DNA of 64,000 nt from NCBI GenBank assembly GCA_023417315.1, contig JAEZFW010000043.1:1-64000 (forward strand), read 5' to 3'. The position numbers and the translations under genes were made by a program. This document shows positions 27,301-35,845 of this stretch, piece after piece (position 1 is the first letter of the stretch; the number at the start of each line of letters is the position of its first letter). The DNA comes from Pseudomonadota bacterium. Its GTDB lineage: Bacteria > Pseudomonadota > Gammaproteobacteria > Steroidobacterales > Steroidobacteraceae. A model generated the notes under the pieces. It worked only from the letters and a program-made list of their open reading frames with translations, was not told where the DNA came from and did no database searches.

Positions 27301-29931
27301 GGACTCCGCTTCGCGACCATTCTCATACACGAGCCACAGCGGCTGCGGCGTCGTCTCATCGAAGTTGCCACTCTTATCATAGGCACGCACCACGTACTGC
27401 AACTCGCGCACCGGGGCCTGCACCTGATCTGCGGTCGGTTGCCACTCCGCGAAGCCTTGCGAATCAATCGGAGCGATCGCGACCGGTTGCGCTTGCAGCG
27501 ACTGATCGCGCTGAAAGATGCGCACTTCGGCGCGATCGATGAACGAGGAGTAGTTCGCGTACATGCGAAAACGCACAGGATCGCCCGCGAAAGGCGGCGT
27601 GTGCTCGAGTGGGGGCGCCTCTGCTTGGGTCTCCTCTAACTGCGCCCACTCCGCTTGTGCCTCCTCGGGCGGCGGCGATTCCGAATCTGCTTGTTCGAGC
27701 GCAAGCGCCTCAGTGTCTTCAGTCGCCTCTTGATCTAGTGCGACCGCGTACTCCACCTGCGGCAGCTGCAACTCCGCCGTGAGCCGCTCGGCGAGCATCT
27801 GCTGCTGCTCTGGCGTCAGGCCGAACGGCTCAACTTCGCCCACCGCCTCTGACTCGATCAGGTGCGATTGGATATCGAGATCGCTCGAAGTCGGCGGATC
27901 GACTGTCGGTGCTTCGTTGTCTCGCAGTACGATCGTCGTCGGCGAGGCGGCCACGCTCAAACGTCGGTTCGACTGCAAGTTGTCGAATTGAAACTGAATG
28001 TCCGCACTTTCCAACGCGACGTCGGTGCAGCGCTGGATGTCCGCGGAGCTGCGCGCCGGATCGTCGATCGGTTCGCCGTCGACAGTGATTCTCATCAGAT
28101 TCAAGCCGAACGGATTCTGCGGCGACAACTCGCGCGTCAGCTTGGTGATATCCACGCCTTCATAGTCATCCACAACGGCGAGCTCGTCGTACACGACCTG
28201 TACGACGATGTGCGAAGTATTTCCCTGGGTGAAGCCCGCATTGACGACGTCGTTCGAGTGAACGAACCCTCGCCCTTCGTGCTCAGCCTGCGACTCCGCG
28301 AGCTGCATCTGTTCGCGAATCGTATCCATCGCACGCCGCGCGCGAGCGGCAGAGAGCCCGATGTCATCCCCGTACACGCTCGCCATTCTGCGATCGAGCC
28401 GCTCGTTCTTCGTATAACCGATGAAGCGCAATCGCACGTTCGTCTTGTCCGCGATATCGGCCATCGCGCGGCGCAACTGCTCCGTGTACCCCGCAGGAAT
28501 GACTGCGCGCCCGCCCTCGAGCGCGAGCGGCGCGATGCCGCCCCAGGCCGGGTCGTACACTTTCGTGACCATCTCAGCGTCGTTCGGGTTCGGACAGAGC
28601 TGCGGCTCATCCGGCATCTCTTGCAGCGGATCGTCGTGCCAGAACTCGACTTCGATGCGCCGATTCATCGCGCGTCCCTGCTCCGTCTCATTCGATGCGA
28701 GCGGCAGTGTGGCGCCGCGGCCGTCGCTCGCGACGGCTGCCGTTGGGAGCAGCAACTGCTCCTGGATCGCGAGCGCGACGCGATGTGCACGCGCCTTCGA
28801 CAACGCAAGATGGGTTCCGTAGATGCGTTCATCTCGGCCGACGAGGGGTAGGCCGTCCGTATAGCCAATGAACTTCACGAGGACGTTCTGCTTGTCTTTG
28901 AGATTGTTGAGCGCCTTGCGGATATGCTCGACAAAAGCCTCCGAGACCTCCGTCGTTTCGTCCCTGAAGTGCAGCGGCGGTACGAGATTCTGCACGCGCG
29001 CGCGCCTCGAATGGCCCTCCATGAACCGCATCTTGCACACAGTCTCCATGCGGCACACCTTCACCCGGGTGAAGTTCTCCCTGAGCAGCACCTCTTCCTC
29101 GGCAGCGCGGTGGCGCGTTTCGTCGTACCACACCTCGACTTCGACACGGCGATTGAGCGCTCGGCCTTCTGCAGTCGCATTCGTCGCAATGGGCTTCGTA
29201 TCACCAGCCCATTCATACGAGATCGCTTCGGGTCGCAAGTTGAGCCGCGCCTGCAAGAACTCTGCGACTTCTCCGGCGCGTTCGCGCGACAGGCCCACGT
29301 TGTCGCCATAGATGCGTACGAGTGCATCAGAGAGCTGTTGATCGTCGGCGTGACCGACGAGATGCAACCTCACATTGCGTCGACCGCTCATGCCATCGAG
29401 CACTTTGCGCAGCGACTCGACGTAGCTGGGAGGAATCTCCGCGACGCCCGACTCGAAGCGGATCGGCGGGATCACGTTCTGCAGCTTGACGGTCTCGATG
29501 TCTTCCTTCGTCACCTGCGTCGTGACGATCATGTCGCCCGCTTCTCTATTGACTCGGGCCGGATCGTGAGTCCACTGACTCATGGCATCGTCGGGCGATA
29601 AGTGACGTTCGACCGCTTCGCCGAGGGAGGATTCCTGCACGGTCTGCGCGTTCGCGGCCGCTACGGTCAAGCTCAGCGCCAGGAAGAAGGAGGCTCTGAC
29701 GCCAACCCTCTTCCTGATCTCAGAAAAGAGGGAGAGTGGCCACAAAGAACACATAGAACACACAAAGGAAAATCGTTGATGCGAATGCGCGAGGCCAACC
29801 CGAGGTGCTGGCCCTTCTGCCATCTGATCTTCGTGTTCTTTGTGTTCTTTGTGGCTGCTTCTCAGAGTCTGAGCAAACGCCTCAACCCTCGTGAGAGGGA
29901 GCCGGAACGACCTATGTTTCTTGTACATCAT
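24322..29931 (-). CDS. Giant outer-membrane protein with three OmpA modules and a C-terminal beta-barrel
   Basis: A frame of 1869 residues. Counting from 29931: a signal-peptide-like segment at about 71-95 (ending LTVAAANA), three OmpA-like peptidoglycan-binding modules at about 152-270, 315-432 and 465-582 (IGYTDG, ALSKARAHRVA and RAMNRRIEVEFW type motifs), an acidic Pro/Glu linker near 690-760, Ig-like modules, and about 900 C-terminal residues of alternating beta strands rich in Tyr, Arg and Asp, ending in a hydrophobic strand like an outer-membrane barrel. The start is doubtful. ATG 29931 is four bases after the upstream stop, with AGGTGA before it. However, an interspersed repeat lies between it and the signal peptide, and ATG 29754 inside that repeat would give a normal signal peptide. 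Confidence 0.85.
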   Translation of the reverse strand: MMYKKHRSFRLPLTRVEAFAQTLRSSHKEHKEHEDQMAEGPAPRVGLAHSHQRFSFVCSMCSLWPLSLFSEIRKRVGVRASFFLALSLTVAAANAQTVQESSLGEAVERHLSPDDAMSQWTHDPARVNREAGDMIVTTQVTKEDIETVKLQNVIPPIRFESGVAEIPPSYVESLRKVLDGMSGRRNVRLHLVGHADDQQLSDALVRIYGDNVGLSRERAGEVAEFLQARLNLRPEAISYEWAGDTKPIATNATAEGRALNRRVEVEVWYDETRHRAAEEEVLLRENFTRVKVCRMETVCKMRFMEGHSRRARVQNLVPPLHFRDETTEVSEAFVEHIRKALNNLKDKQNVLVKFIGYTDGLPLVGRDERIYGTHLALSKARAHRVALAIQEQLLLPTAAVASDGRGATLPLASNETEQGRAMNRRIEVEFWHDDPLQEMPDEPQLCPNPNDAEMVTKVYDPAWGGIAPLALEGGRAVIPAGYTEQLRRAMADIADKTNVRLRFIGYTKNERLDRRMASVYGDDIGLSAARARRAMDTIREQMQLAESQAEHEGRGFVHSNDVVNAGFTQGNTSHIVVQVVYDELAVVDDYEGVDITKLTRELSPQNPFGLNLMRITVDGEPIDDPARSSADIQRCTDVALESADIQFQFDNLQSNRRLSVAASPTTIVLRDNEAPTVDPPTSSDLDIQSHLIESEAVGEVEPFGLTPEQQQMLAERLTAELQLPQVEYAVALDQEATEDTEALALEQADSESPPPEEAQAEWAQLEETQAEAPPLEHTPPFAGDPVRFRMYANYSSFIDRAEVRIFQRDQSLQAQPVAIAPIDSQGFAEWQPTADQVQAPVRELQYVVRAYDKSGNFDETTPQPLWLVYENGREAESETEQRSQPKEADLLASYGESGLSVSNIRLGSGTVKVRGSGIPAQHTVWVAGKEVPVDRHGNFVAEEVLPAGLHTVEVAVLDATGSGSLYLRDLELERNDWFYVGLADLTVSDHRTKGPADLLQGENAPYQYDSSVDGRLAFYINGKFNEHWGITASADTREGPVEDLFSNFLEKSPESLFRRIDPDYHFPTFGDDAIVEDVAPTLGKFYVKLNRDQSHALWGNFKINYLGNELAHVDRGLYGGNLRYQSEATTSFGEQRLTVDAFAAEPGTLASREEFRGTGGSLYFLRNQDILVGSERVRIELRDKDSGLVTGVKNLQPVLDYDIDYLQGRILLTEPLGSTADDDLLVRSNGLSGDEAHLIVRYEYTPGFDEIDALATGGQGHYWIGDHVRVGLTASSSEEGDADSSLNGADLTLRLSADSWLKLQGAKSEGLVSSSLYSNDGGFGFASDSSTSFSEASADAYRADLSIGFDEFFESIPGRITLYTQNLGEGYSAPGLTTLTDTQHHGGTVRLQIWDDIHVRAKADKKEQEQGYTVNAQELNVGYQLTDRWSVSTGARKDEREFTGALVPLSLEQGERTDGVLQVGFDSRATWRAYGFVQETLSKSEEREDNGRVGVGGSYRFTDRFRADVEVSDGDLGPGGKVGTNFLYSERTSLYLNYALENERTDNGLHGRRGNLISGMKRRLSDSSSMYVEERYQETDSASGLTHSTGMSLAPNDRWNFGTNTDIGTLVDSRTGAEIDREAGGIRMGYGFDSVQFSSAVEYRVDKMMQPDQIESERETWLYRNSIKYQVTPNWRLIGKFNHADSSSSLGQFYDGGYTEAVLGYGYRPVAHDRLNALAKYTYFYNVPTTEQVTPQHLAAQFIQKSHIAALDVTYDLTDRVSVGGKYAYRLGQVSLDRESREFFDNRAHLYIVRSDVRVGQHWEGMVEGRMLEMTDLNEQRSGALVAMYRYFGNHVKVGVGYNFTDFSEDLTDLSFKHEGAFFNILGAM
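29717..29870. repeat. Interspersed inverted repeat of the CACAAAGAACAC type
   Basis: Two diverged inverted arms, GCCACAAAGAACACAT from 29739 and its counterpart ending TGTTCTTTGTGGC at 29829-29855, flank about 55 bases, with further weaker symmetry (TCAGAA against TTCTCAGAG) outside. Such GTGTTCTTTGTGG palindromes occur as dispersed intergenic repeats in several bacterial groups. Here it lies at the junction of two coupled genes and is translated in frame in the N-terminal part of the giant protein (reading SSHKEHKEHEDQ and FVCSMCSLWPLS). Confidence 0.7.
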
Positions 29932-29935
29932 TCGT

Positions 29936-32900
29936 TCACCTGCTCGAGCTCTGCACGGCCGCTTGCTTGGGCGGCGCGCCGCGCCGCCAGAACACTTCCG
30001 GCTCGATCGTGAGCTGGTAACAGCAGTTCAGCGCCTTCCACGACGCCATGATTTCCTTCTTCAGCATCTCCATGCGCTCGTCGACCAATCGCGCGTCTTC
30101 GACATCTGCGAGATACGACAAGCGCAGTACGGCCGGAGCCTTCTGCAGTTCTTCCATGAGCAGCGTCAGACGCGGTTTCCATTGCGCGCGCATTTCAGTC
30201 GTGCCGGGTTCGAACACCGCGTCGGCGATATCGAGACCGATGACGCGATGAATGGATGCACCGAAGTTGAAGCGCAGCGCTTTACCGCGCGTGGCGCGTT
30301 GCACTCGGATCTGATCGGTGGAGGCTCGATAGCCGCTCGGTAGCGTGCGGTCGTCCAGCTTGAGGATGAAGTTGCTGCCGCGGCCCTCTCGCGGCGTCGT
30401 CGCGCACGTGATATGGAAACGCCCGAAACCGTCGGTCATCGCCGTCAGCCCGCGCGCACTCACGACGCGCACGCCGGACAAACCGCGCTCGCCGGCTTCT
30501 TGGAGACCGTTGCGATTCACATCGTCGAATACCTTGCCCGTCACGTCGGTGCAGTCGAACGTCGCGTCCGGAATGACGCGCACGGTCGCCGAGCCCTCGT
30601 TCGATAGCGTACCGTTGGTGAGCCCGTGCACCGCCTGTGCGCGATTCGTGAACTCACCTTCGCTCACGCCCGCACCGACCGCGAGCAACATGACGAGCGT
30701 ATGGCGCGCGTGGCCGTCGACAGACAGGTTGCTCCACCTGAGCTCACGGCTGACGAGTGTCGGTTCGACAGCCGTTCCGTCGATGCGCGCGGATCCTTCG
30801 ATATAGCGAAAGCCAGGCGGGAAGCGGTCCACGACCGCCACATCGAAGAGCGGTACCTCGGTGATGTTGGTGAATGTGATCGTGTACGGCACGAGTTGGC
30901 CGCGCGTCACGTTGAGCATCGGCGTCGTCTTCGACAACTGCAGCACACCCTGCAGATCCGGATCCACGGGGATGTGATTGTTGAAGATCTGTGCGGAGCC
31001 CGGCACGAAGCTGTCATCGAACGTGAAATGCAGGTGATAGCGTGTAGGTGCACTTCGCGCGGGCACCGAGACCGGCGGCACCAGCTCTGACATCTGCACT
31101 TCGCAGTGCTGCGCCGTCGCAATGACGGAGTCGTCGATGCTCGCCGGACACGTCGGAACCGATAGCGGCGCCGTGGACGCATGCGATACAGGCGGAATGA
31201 TCTGCGACGGGCCTGCGATGTAGCCTGTGGCGGGCGCAGACACTTCCACGATGTAGCTGCCGCCGCTCGGACACGACGGATCGCTGAAGTTGAGATCGAA
31301 CTTGTAATAGCCGTACGGCAGCGTCACTTGATTCTGCTGCGTCGGATCGTAGAAGCAGCTTGCAGGCAATGCCGTCTGACTATCCGCGTTCAGCAATGTG
31401 ACGGTCGCACCGGCGAGCGGCGTACGTGTGATCGTGTTGTACACGACACCGTTCGGCTCGATCGGTAGGTTCACGTCTTGGTAGTTGCTGTTCGGCTGGA
31501 TGACGATGTCCGTGATCCGCTGCAGGTCGTTGTTGAATATCGAATGCGCGGTGCCGAGCTTCGCCGTACCGGACCCTGCATTGGGGGCAGTGAAGCGCAA
31601 CTCATACTGTTCGCCGCTCAAGTAGTTCGGCGCGATGCCGCTGATCACGTAGCTACCGGCGGCATCGGTCAGCGCCGAGTAAACACGCTCGCCGTTGCGA
31701 TAGAGATCGACGGCCCAGCCCTCGAGCAGCCGTTCGGTGGTATCGATCGACTTGTTGAAGTTCGCGTCGTGCCACACCGTGCCGTTGAGAATTCCGACGC
31801 CGACGATCGCGCCGACATCGATCGCAACCGTCGCACTCGCCTGCTGCACGGGATCGTTCCAGTACACCGTGGCCGTGTTCGTGACGCGTGTGCCGACCGC
31901 GAGATTCGCAGCGAGCATCGCGCGGAAACGCAGCGTGATCGTGCGGCCGGACTGCAAGGCGCCATAGGTCGTCGAGTAGTCGGCGGTCAATAACGAGCCC
32001 GCGACCAGGATACCGCTCGTCGACCCGTTCAGCGACCACGATTGATCCACGAACGACAGATATCCCGGCATCGGTGCAGCGATATCGTCGCGGATGACGA
32101 CGGCATACGCTGGCAAGCGTCCGACATTCGTCACTTGCACGACATACTCGAGCGTCGAGCCCGCGAGCGCGGGGCCACCGCCGACGACGCTCACGGTCTT
32201 CGTGATCCTGAGCTCTTGCAGATTGCCGACGACCACGACGGTTGGCTCGGGCCCCGTCGCAGGATTGCCGTCGCCGTCGGTCAAGAGATCCGGCAGCTCC
32301 GCCGTGTCGACGACCGCCTGATTCATGATCACTGTCCCGGGCGGCACGCCATCGTTCACACGCACGTCGAATTGCACGACGGCCTGGCCTCCAGCGGATA
32401 GCGTGCCTTGGCCCGCGCCAGGCAGCGGCGGAGTCAAGTTGGACGAGCTCACGTCGATGCCCGCTATGAGCGGGGACACGCTACCGTCGGGACGACCCAC
32501 GGGTTGACCGTTGAGCGTCATCGAATCGGCAACGTACGTGGTGTTCGTGGGCACCGCATCGCGCAGCATCGCTTGCGTGATGGGCAGCTGGCCGTTGTTG
32601 TAGATCCTGATCGTGTAGCGCAGCACGTCGCCCGCATCGACAATGCCCGGCGACATCGAATCGACTTGTAGTGCCGCCGCCTTGTCTGCGTAGAACCGCG
32701 GCACGATCGTGACGGTGTGGGCGTCTTCGTGATCGGCGATGCCGACGGTGCCGTTCGTCAACGTGCGCGTGTAGGCAGTGCGGGCCGGATTATTCGCGGC
32801 CGCGTTGTACCACTGAATCGCGCCGACCACGTTCGTCAACGCGCTGTTGTACTGCGTATCCGGGTCGAGCTGCGTTCGATACGCGATTCGCAGACGCTCA

Positions 32901-33931
32901 CCCACACCGATGACCGAAGCGGCGGTCACCATGTTGAGCGTGAGCTCGCAGGTTGCGCCATCGTAGACGAACGAATAGTCCGTCCCTTGGACGAGAGGGC
33001 CCTTGCCTGGTACGGGTGTCACGCCATCTGCGGCGAACACGCGGGCGCTCAAGATCTCAGGGGTGGTGCTGCACATCCCCCCCGTTGGGCCATCGGGCAG
33101 ACGATCGATGAGCGTCGCGTTGAACGCAGCGACAGTGCCCGTGTTCTGCACGTCGATCGCGAAGTTGCCCCACTCCTCCGGATTCATCGTCGGCGGTCCG
33201 GATTTGTCGACAGTGAGCACCGGCGTGCCGGGCGGAATCGGCGGCGGCGTAAATTCGCCGACGAGGCCCGAGCTGTTCGTCGTGCCGCCTTCTCTCGTGA
33301 TGTATTCGTTCGTCGGATTGCCATCGACGAGAAAATTCATCGATAACGTGTACTCCAATCCATCGACGATGAACGTCGTGGGTGTCGGTGACGCGACGAT
33401 CGTCACGCGGTCCGTACACCCCTCTCCCGGCGGTGTCGGATAGGGACAAGGATCTTGGTTGTTCGGCGTTTCCTCGTGATTGAACGTAAACGTAAAGGTC
33501 AATGGATCGCGTGGCACGCCGTCCACACTGATTGCGAGTACGACGTCGAGCTGAACCGACCTCAAGGATGGATCGCCGACCTGAAAATTCTGGTGTGTAA
33601 ATGACCCGAGAGAAAAGAACGGGATCGTCCCAGGCAACTCGAAAGGGGGCGGAACCGATCCGGTGAACTCGTAGGAGCTTTGCGAGTTGGTTGGGTTGCT
33701 CGGGACGCCCCACACGACGATCGAGGTCGGCGTGCCGTTTGTGATAACGGGATCGCCCGGCTGACTTCCGGGCTGGTTATCTTGTGGGTTATGCCAGATT
33801 CCCGTTACGGATTGATAGGTGATCTCAGCCGCCGACGATTTCTCGGTCGGGACTAGAGCGACGAGTGCAATCAGCAGGATCGCGATCCCGCTGCCGACTC
33901 TTCTTGCTCTCATCGTCTGCCCAGCGCTCAT
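29936..33931 (-). CDS. Giant secreted DUF11/SdrD-like surface protein with OmpA-like C-terminus
   Basis: A 1331-residue protein with a signal peptide ending near TEKSSAAE. The N-terminal 200 residues resemble a choice-of-anchor type beta domain (NSQSSYEFTG). Then come several DUF11 modules (LTVDKSGPPTMNPEEWGNF, LRYTIRIYNNGQLPITQA, LEYVVQVTNVGRLPAYA, VPYTITFTNITEVPLFD). Two SdrD_B/Cna-B-like modules read NGTVWHDANFNKSIDTTERL and GKVFDDVNRNGLQEAGERGL. The last 100 residues (VLRLSYLADVEDARLVDERM) look OmpA-like. It is the first gene after riboswitch 1 and is translationally coupled to the next giant gene. Probable role: extended cell-surface stalk or adhesin; inference. Confidence 0.87.
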   Translation of the reverse strand: MSAGQTMRARRVGSGIAILLIALVALVPTEKSSAAEITYQSVTGIWHNPQDNQPGSQPGDPVITNGTPTSIVVWGVPSNPTNSQSSYEFTGSVPPPFELPGTIPFFSLGSFTHQNFQVGDPSLRSVQLDVVLAISVDGVPRDPLTFTFTFNHEETPNNQDPCPYPTPPGEGCTDRVTIVASPTPTTFIVDGLEYTLSMNFLVDGNPTNEYITREGGTTNSSGLVGEFTPPPIPPGTPVLTVDKSGPPTMNPEEWGNFAIDVQNTGTVAAFNATLIDRLPDGPTGGMCSTTPEILSARVFAADGVTPVPGKGPLVQGTDYSFVYDGATCELTLNMVTAASVIGVGERLRIAYRTQLDPDTQYNSALTNVVGAIQWYNAAANNPARTAYTRTLTNGTVGIADHEDAHTVTIVPRFYADKAAALQVDSMSPGIVDAGDVLRYTIRIYNNGQLPITQAMLRDAVPTNTTYVADSMTLNGQPVGRPDGSVSPLIAGIDVSSSNLTPPLPGAGQGTLSAGGQAVVQFDVRVNDGVPPGTVIMNQAVVDTAELPDLLTDGDGNPATGPEPTVVVVGNLQELRITKTVSVVGGGPALAGSTLEYVVQVTNVGRLPAYAVVIRDDIAAPMPGYLSFVDQSWSLNGSTSGILVAGSLLTADYSTTYGALQSGRTITLRFRAMLAANLAVGTRVTNTATVYWNDPVQQASATVAIDVGAIVGVGILNGTVWHDANFNKSIDTTERLLEGWAVDLYRNGERVYSALTDAAGSYVISGIAPNYLSGEQYELRFTAPNAGSGTAKLGTAHSIFNNDLQRITDIVIQPNSNYQDVNLPIEPNGVVYNTITRTPLAGATVTLLNADSQTALPASCFYDPTQQNQVTLPYGYYKFDLNFSDPSCPSGGSYIVEVSAPATGYIAGPSQIIPPVSHASTAPLSVPTCPASIDDSVIATAQHCEVQMSELVPPVSVPARSAPTRYHLHFTFDDSFVPGSAQIFNNHIPVDPDLQGVLQLSKTTPMLNVTRGQLVPYTITFTNITEVPLFDVAVVDRFPPGFRYIEGSARIDGTAVEPTLVSRELRWSNLSVDGHARHTLVMLLAVGAGVSEGEFTNRAQAVHGLTNGTLSNEGSATVRVIPDATFDCTDVTGKVFDDVNRNGLQEAGERGLSGVRVVSARGLTAMTDGFGRFHITCATTPREGRGSNFILKLDDRTLPSGYRASTDQIRVQRATRGKALRFNFGASIHRVIGLDIADAVFEPGTTEMRAQWKPRLTLLMEELQKAPAVLRLSYLADVEDARLVDERMEMLKKEIMASWKALNCCYQLTIEPEVFWRRGAPPKQAAVQSSSR

Positions 33932-34000
33932 GAGTACCCTCGTGCCATTCGCCTGCGACGCGAGTCACGGACGGACCGAAGGAGTGCCCCGAGCATCGGG

Positions 34001-34107
34001 TGCAGATTCCGGCGGTCCCGCTGTCGTGAAGCTCGCAGCCGAGCGAGCTCGTTAGACCGGTGACTTTGCGTCGCCACCTTTCGGTGGCTTTGCCTTTGTC
34101 GGATTGC
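34001..34107 (-). promoter_or_regulatory. Cyclic-di-GMP class I riboswitch 1 (GEMM)
   Basis: Read on the minus strand: GGCAAAGCC (34094-34086), stem CCACC-GAAA-GGTGG with a GAAA tetraloop, GACGCAAAGTC (34072-34062), CCGGTCTAA, then a second hairpin with its closing segment CAGCGGGACCGCCGG (34023-34009). This order and spacing match the GEMM/c-di-GMP-I aptamer, including the tetraloop and receptor arm. A possible P1 pairs TCCG (34103-34100) with CGGA (34011-34008). It lies 70 bases upstream of the DUF11 giant gene on the same strand. The expression platform is not resolved; a CCCGATGCTCGGGG hairpin follows. Confidence 0.9.
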
Positions 34108-34279
34108 TTTAGAAAGAATCTCTCTCGCTACACCAATAACGACTTGCCAGGCCAAGCTGCGCTTCGTCGATTCCCGCAGCGCTCGTCGCGCCATGTGCCT
34201 GAGCACGCTCGAGCTCGAGCGCACAATGTCAAATGGGGACCCCGCATACACCCGTTACTCATATATATGTGTGCGTGCG

Positions 34280-35845
34280 TCAGGCAGCCGGTAGGAAATC
34301 GATCGGATACAGAATCGTGATCGCCGGCACTCCGTCCTTGGCGCCGAAGTTGATCGTCTTCACGCGCTCCACGACCTGTGCCGACAGATCCGGCGCATTC
34401 ATGTCGGATGCTTGCAAGGCACAGAAGGACACGCTGCCGTCGGGCTCGATCGTGAGCTTCAGCACCATCTGCCCCTGGAGCGTCGGATCCTTGCGCAGCT
34501 CTTTGTTGTAGAGCCGATAGAGCGCCGCCTTGTAGCGATCGAACACGATTTGGATTTCTTCGTCGGTGCGCGATGGACCGACACCGTTGCCGCTGAGCGG
34601 CCGATCGGCGCCAGGCTTGCCGATGCCACCGATACCGCTCGTGACGCGCGTGACTTGAACGCGCGCCATGCCACCGTTGCCGCCGCTGCCGCCGACACCG
34701 CGACTGAGCGAGGCGAGATTGATGCCACCGCTCGAGCCGGGCGCATTCGTCGTCAGCATCGCGCGCTCCACGGGGCCGGAATCGCCGGCGTTGTTGATCT
34801 GCGCTTGCGAACCGAGTCGTGCGAGCGCCTCATCCTGCTGCAAGCCCGCGAACTTCTCGCGGAACGCAAGAATGCCCTGCTCCGCAACTTTCGGTCCTTC
34901 GCCGGCAGCTTGCTCGGGCGCCTCTTGCTCAGGCACAGCGGTCGCGACCTTCGGCTGCTCCTTCGGTTTCTGCTCTGCAAGCTTCTCTTCAGGCTTCGGC
35001 GGCGGCAGTGCTTGCTCGCGCGGCGGCGTCGGAGGTTTCGGACGCGATTCGATCAACAACTGCACGACCCGCTTCGGCACCTCCGCTTCGGGGTTCAAGA
35101 TGCGCTCGGGCAATGGGATGAAAGGAACGACGATCGCGAAGATCACGCACACCAAGAGTGCGGTCGCAACCGATTTCCGGAAGCGCTTGTCTTCCTCGCC
35201 ACCGCGCGTCCACGGCAGTGAAGCACGATATGCAGGCAGCTTGCTGATCTCGCGCTCGATGATCCATTCCTGCTTGCGGCGTTCCTCCTCTTCGAGCGCT
35301 TCGAAGAGGACATCTTCCATGAGGCCCGCGTAGCCTTGCTGCTGATTGATATGCTGCACGAGCGCGGAGCGTCGGCCCTCGATCTCACCCATACGCTCGT
35401 TGAACTGATCGATGCGCGTGCGCACGCGACGCACGTGATCCGCGTTCGCGCTCTCGTCTATACCCTCGCCCCAGAACAAGGCCGCGGCGCCGAGCTCGCC
35501 GAGCTTGTCGAGCGAGGCGCACAGATCGATGAGCACGCGGTGCTGCTCGCGCTCGGTTGCGTAACTTTCGAGCTCGCTGTCGATCGCGCGCAAATCGTTC
35601 GCCAGCGCATCGAGCACGAGGCGAGCCTGTGCGAGCTCCGCCGCGATCGCGTCGCGATTCTGTTGATCCGAGATGTCGTCCGGATTCGTCAGCTCGCCGA
35701 TCTGCGGCTCGGCAGGGCCAGAGAAATCCGCAACGCCCTCGCGCGCGAGCGCTGCGGGGGCCTCATCCGACGTTCCCGCCCCAGATTGCAGCGGTCTCAG
35801 GAGCTCAGCGGCGGCGGCTTCGAGATGTGCTTCAGCTCGCGACAT
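34280..35845 (-). CDS. AgmX/PglI-type TonB-like energy transducer (GltG/GltJ-like)
   Basis: A 521-residue single-pass inner-membrane protein. Residues 1-220 are cytosolic and coiled-coil rich. The transmembrane helix is at about 225-244 (SVATALLVCVIFAIVVPFI). A Pro/Lys/Glu-rich periplasmic stretch with PPTPPREQALPPPKPEEK follows, then a Gly/Ser-rich spacer. The C-terminal domain of about 90 residues (IQIVFDRYKAALYRLYNKEL, GQMVLKLTIEPDGSV) is the TonB-like AgmX/PglI fold. This architecture is that of Myxococcus GltG (PglI) and GltJ (AgmX), which link the proton channel to outer-membrane parts. It overlaps the preceding exbD-like gene by 14 bases. Confidence 0.87.
   Translation of the reverse strand: MSRAEAHLEAAAAELLRPLQSGAGTSDEAPAALAREGVADFSGPAEPQIGELTNPDDISDQQNRDAIAAELAQARLVLDALANDLRAIDSELESYATEREQHRVLIDLCASLDKLGELGAAALFWGEGIDESANADHVRRVRTRIDQFNERMGEIEGRRSALVQHINQQQGYAGLMEDVLFEALEEEERRKQEWIIEREISKLPAYRASLPWTRGGEEDKRFRKSVATALLVCVIFAIVVPFIPLPERILNPEAEVPKRVVQLLIESRPKPPTPPREQALPPPKPEEKLAEQKPKEQPKVATAVPEQEAPEQAAGEGPKVAEQGILAFREKFAGLQQDEALARLGSQAQINNAGDSGPVERAMLTTNAPGSSGGINLASLSRGVGGSGGNGGMARVQVTRVTSGIGGIGKPGADRPLSGNGVGPSRTDEEIQIVFDRYKAALYRLYNKELRKDPTLQGQMVLKLTIEPDGSVSFCALQASDMNAPDLSAQVVERVKTINFGAKDGVPAITILYPIDFLPAA

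Noticed and set aside
28137..28851. Long open frames on both strands inside the giant OmpA gene
   Set aside because: Typical shadows of high-GC coding DNA: compositions dominated by Arg, Ser and Ala, no starts with ribosome sites.
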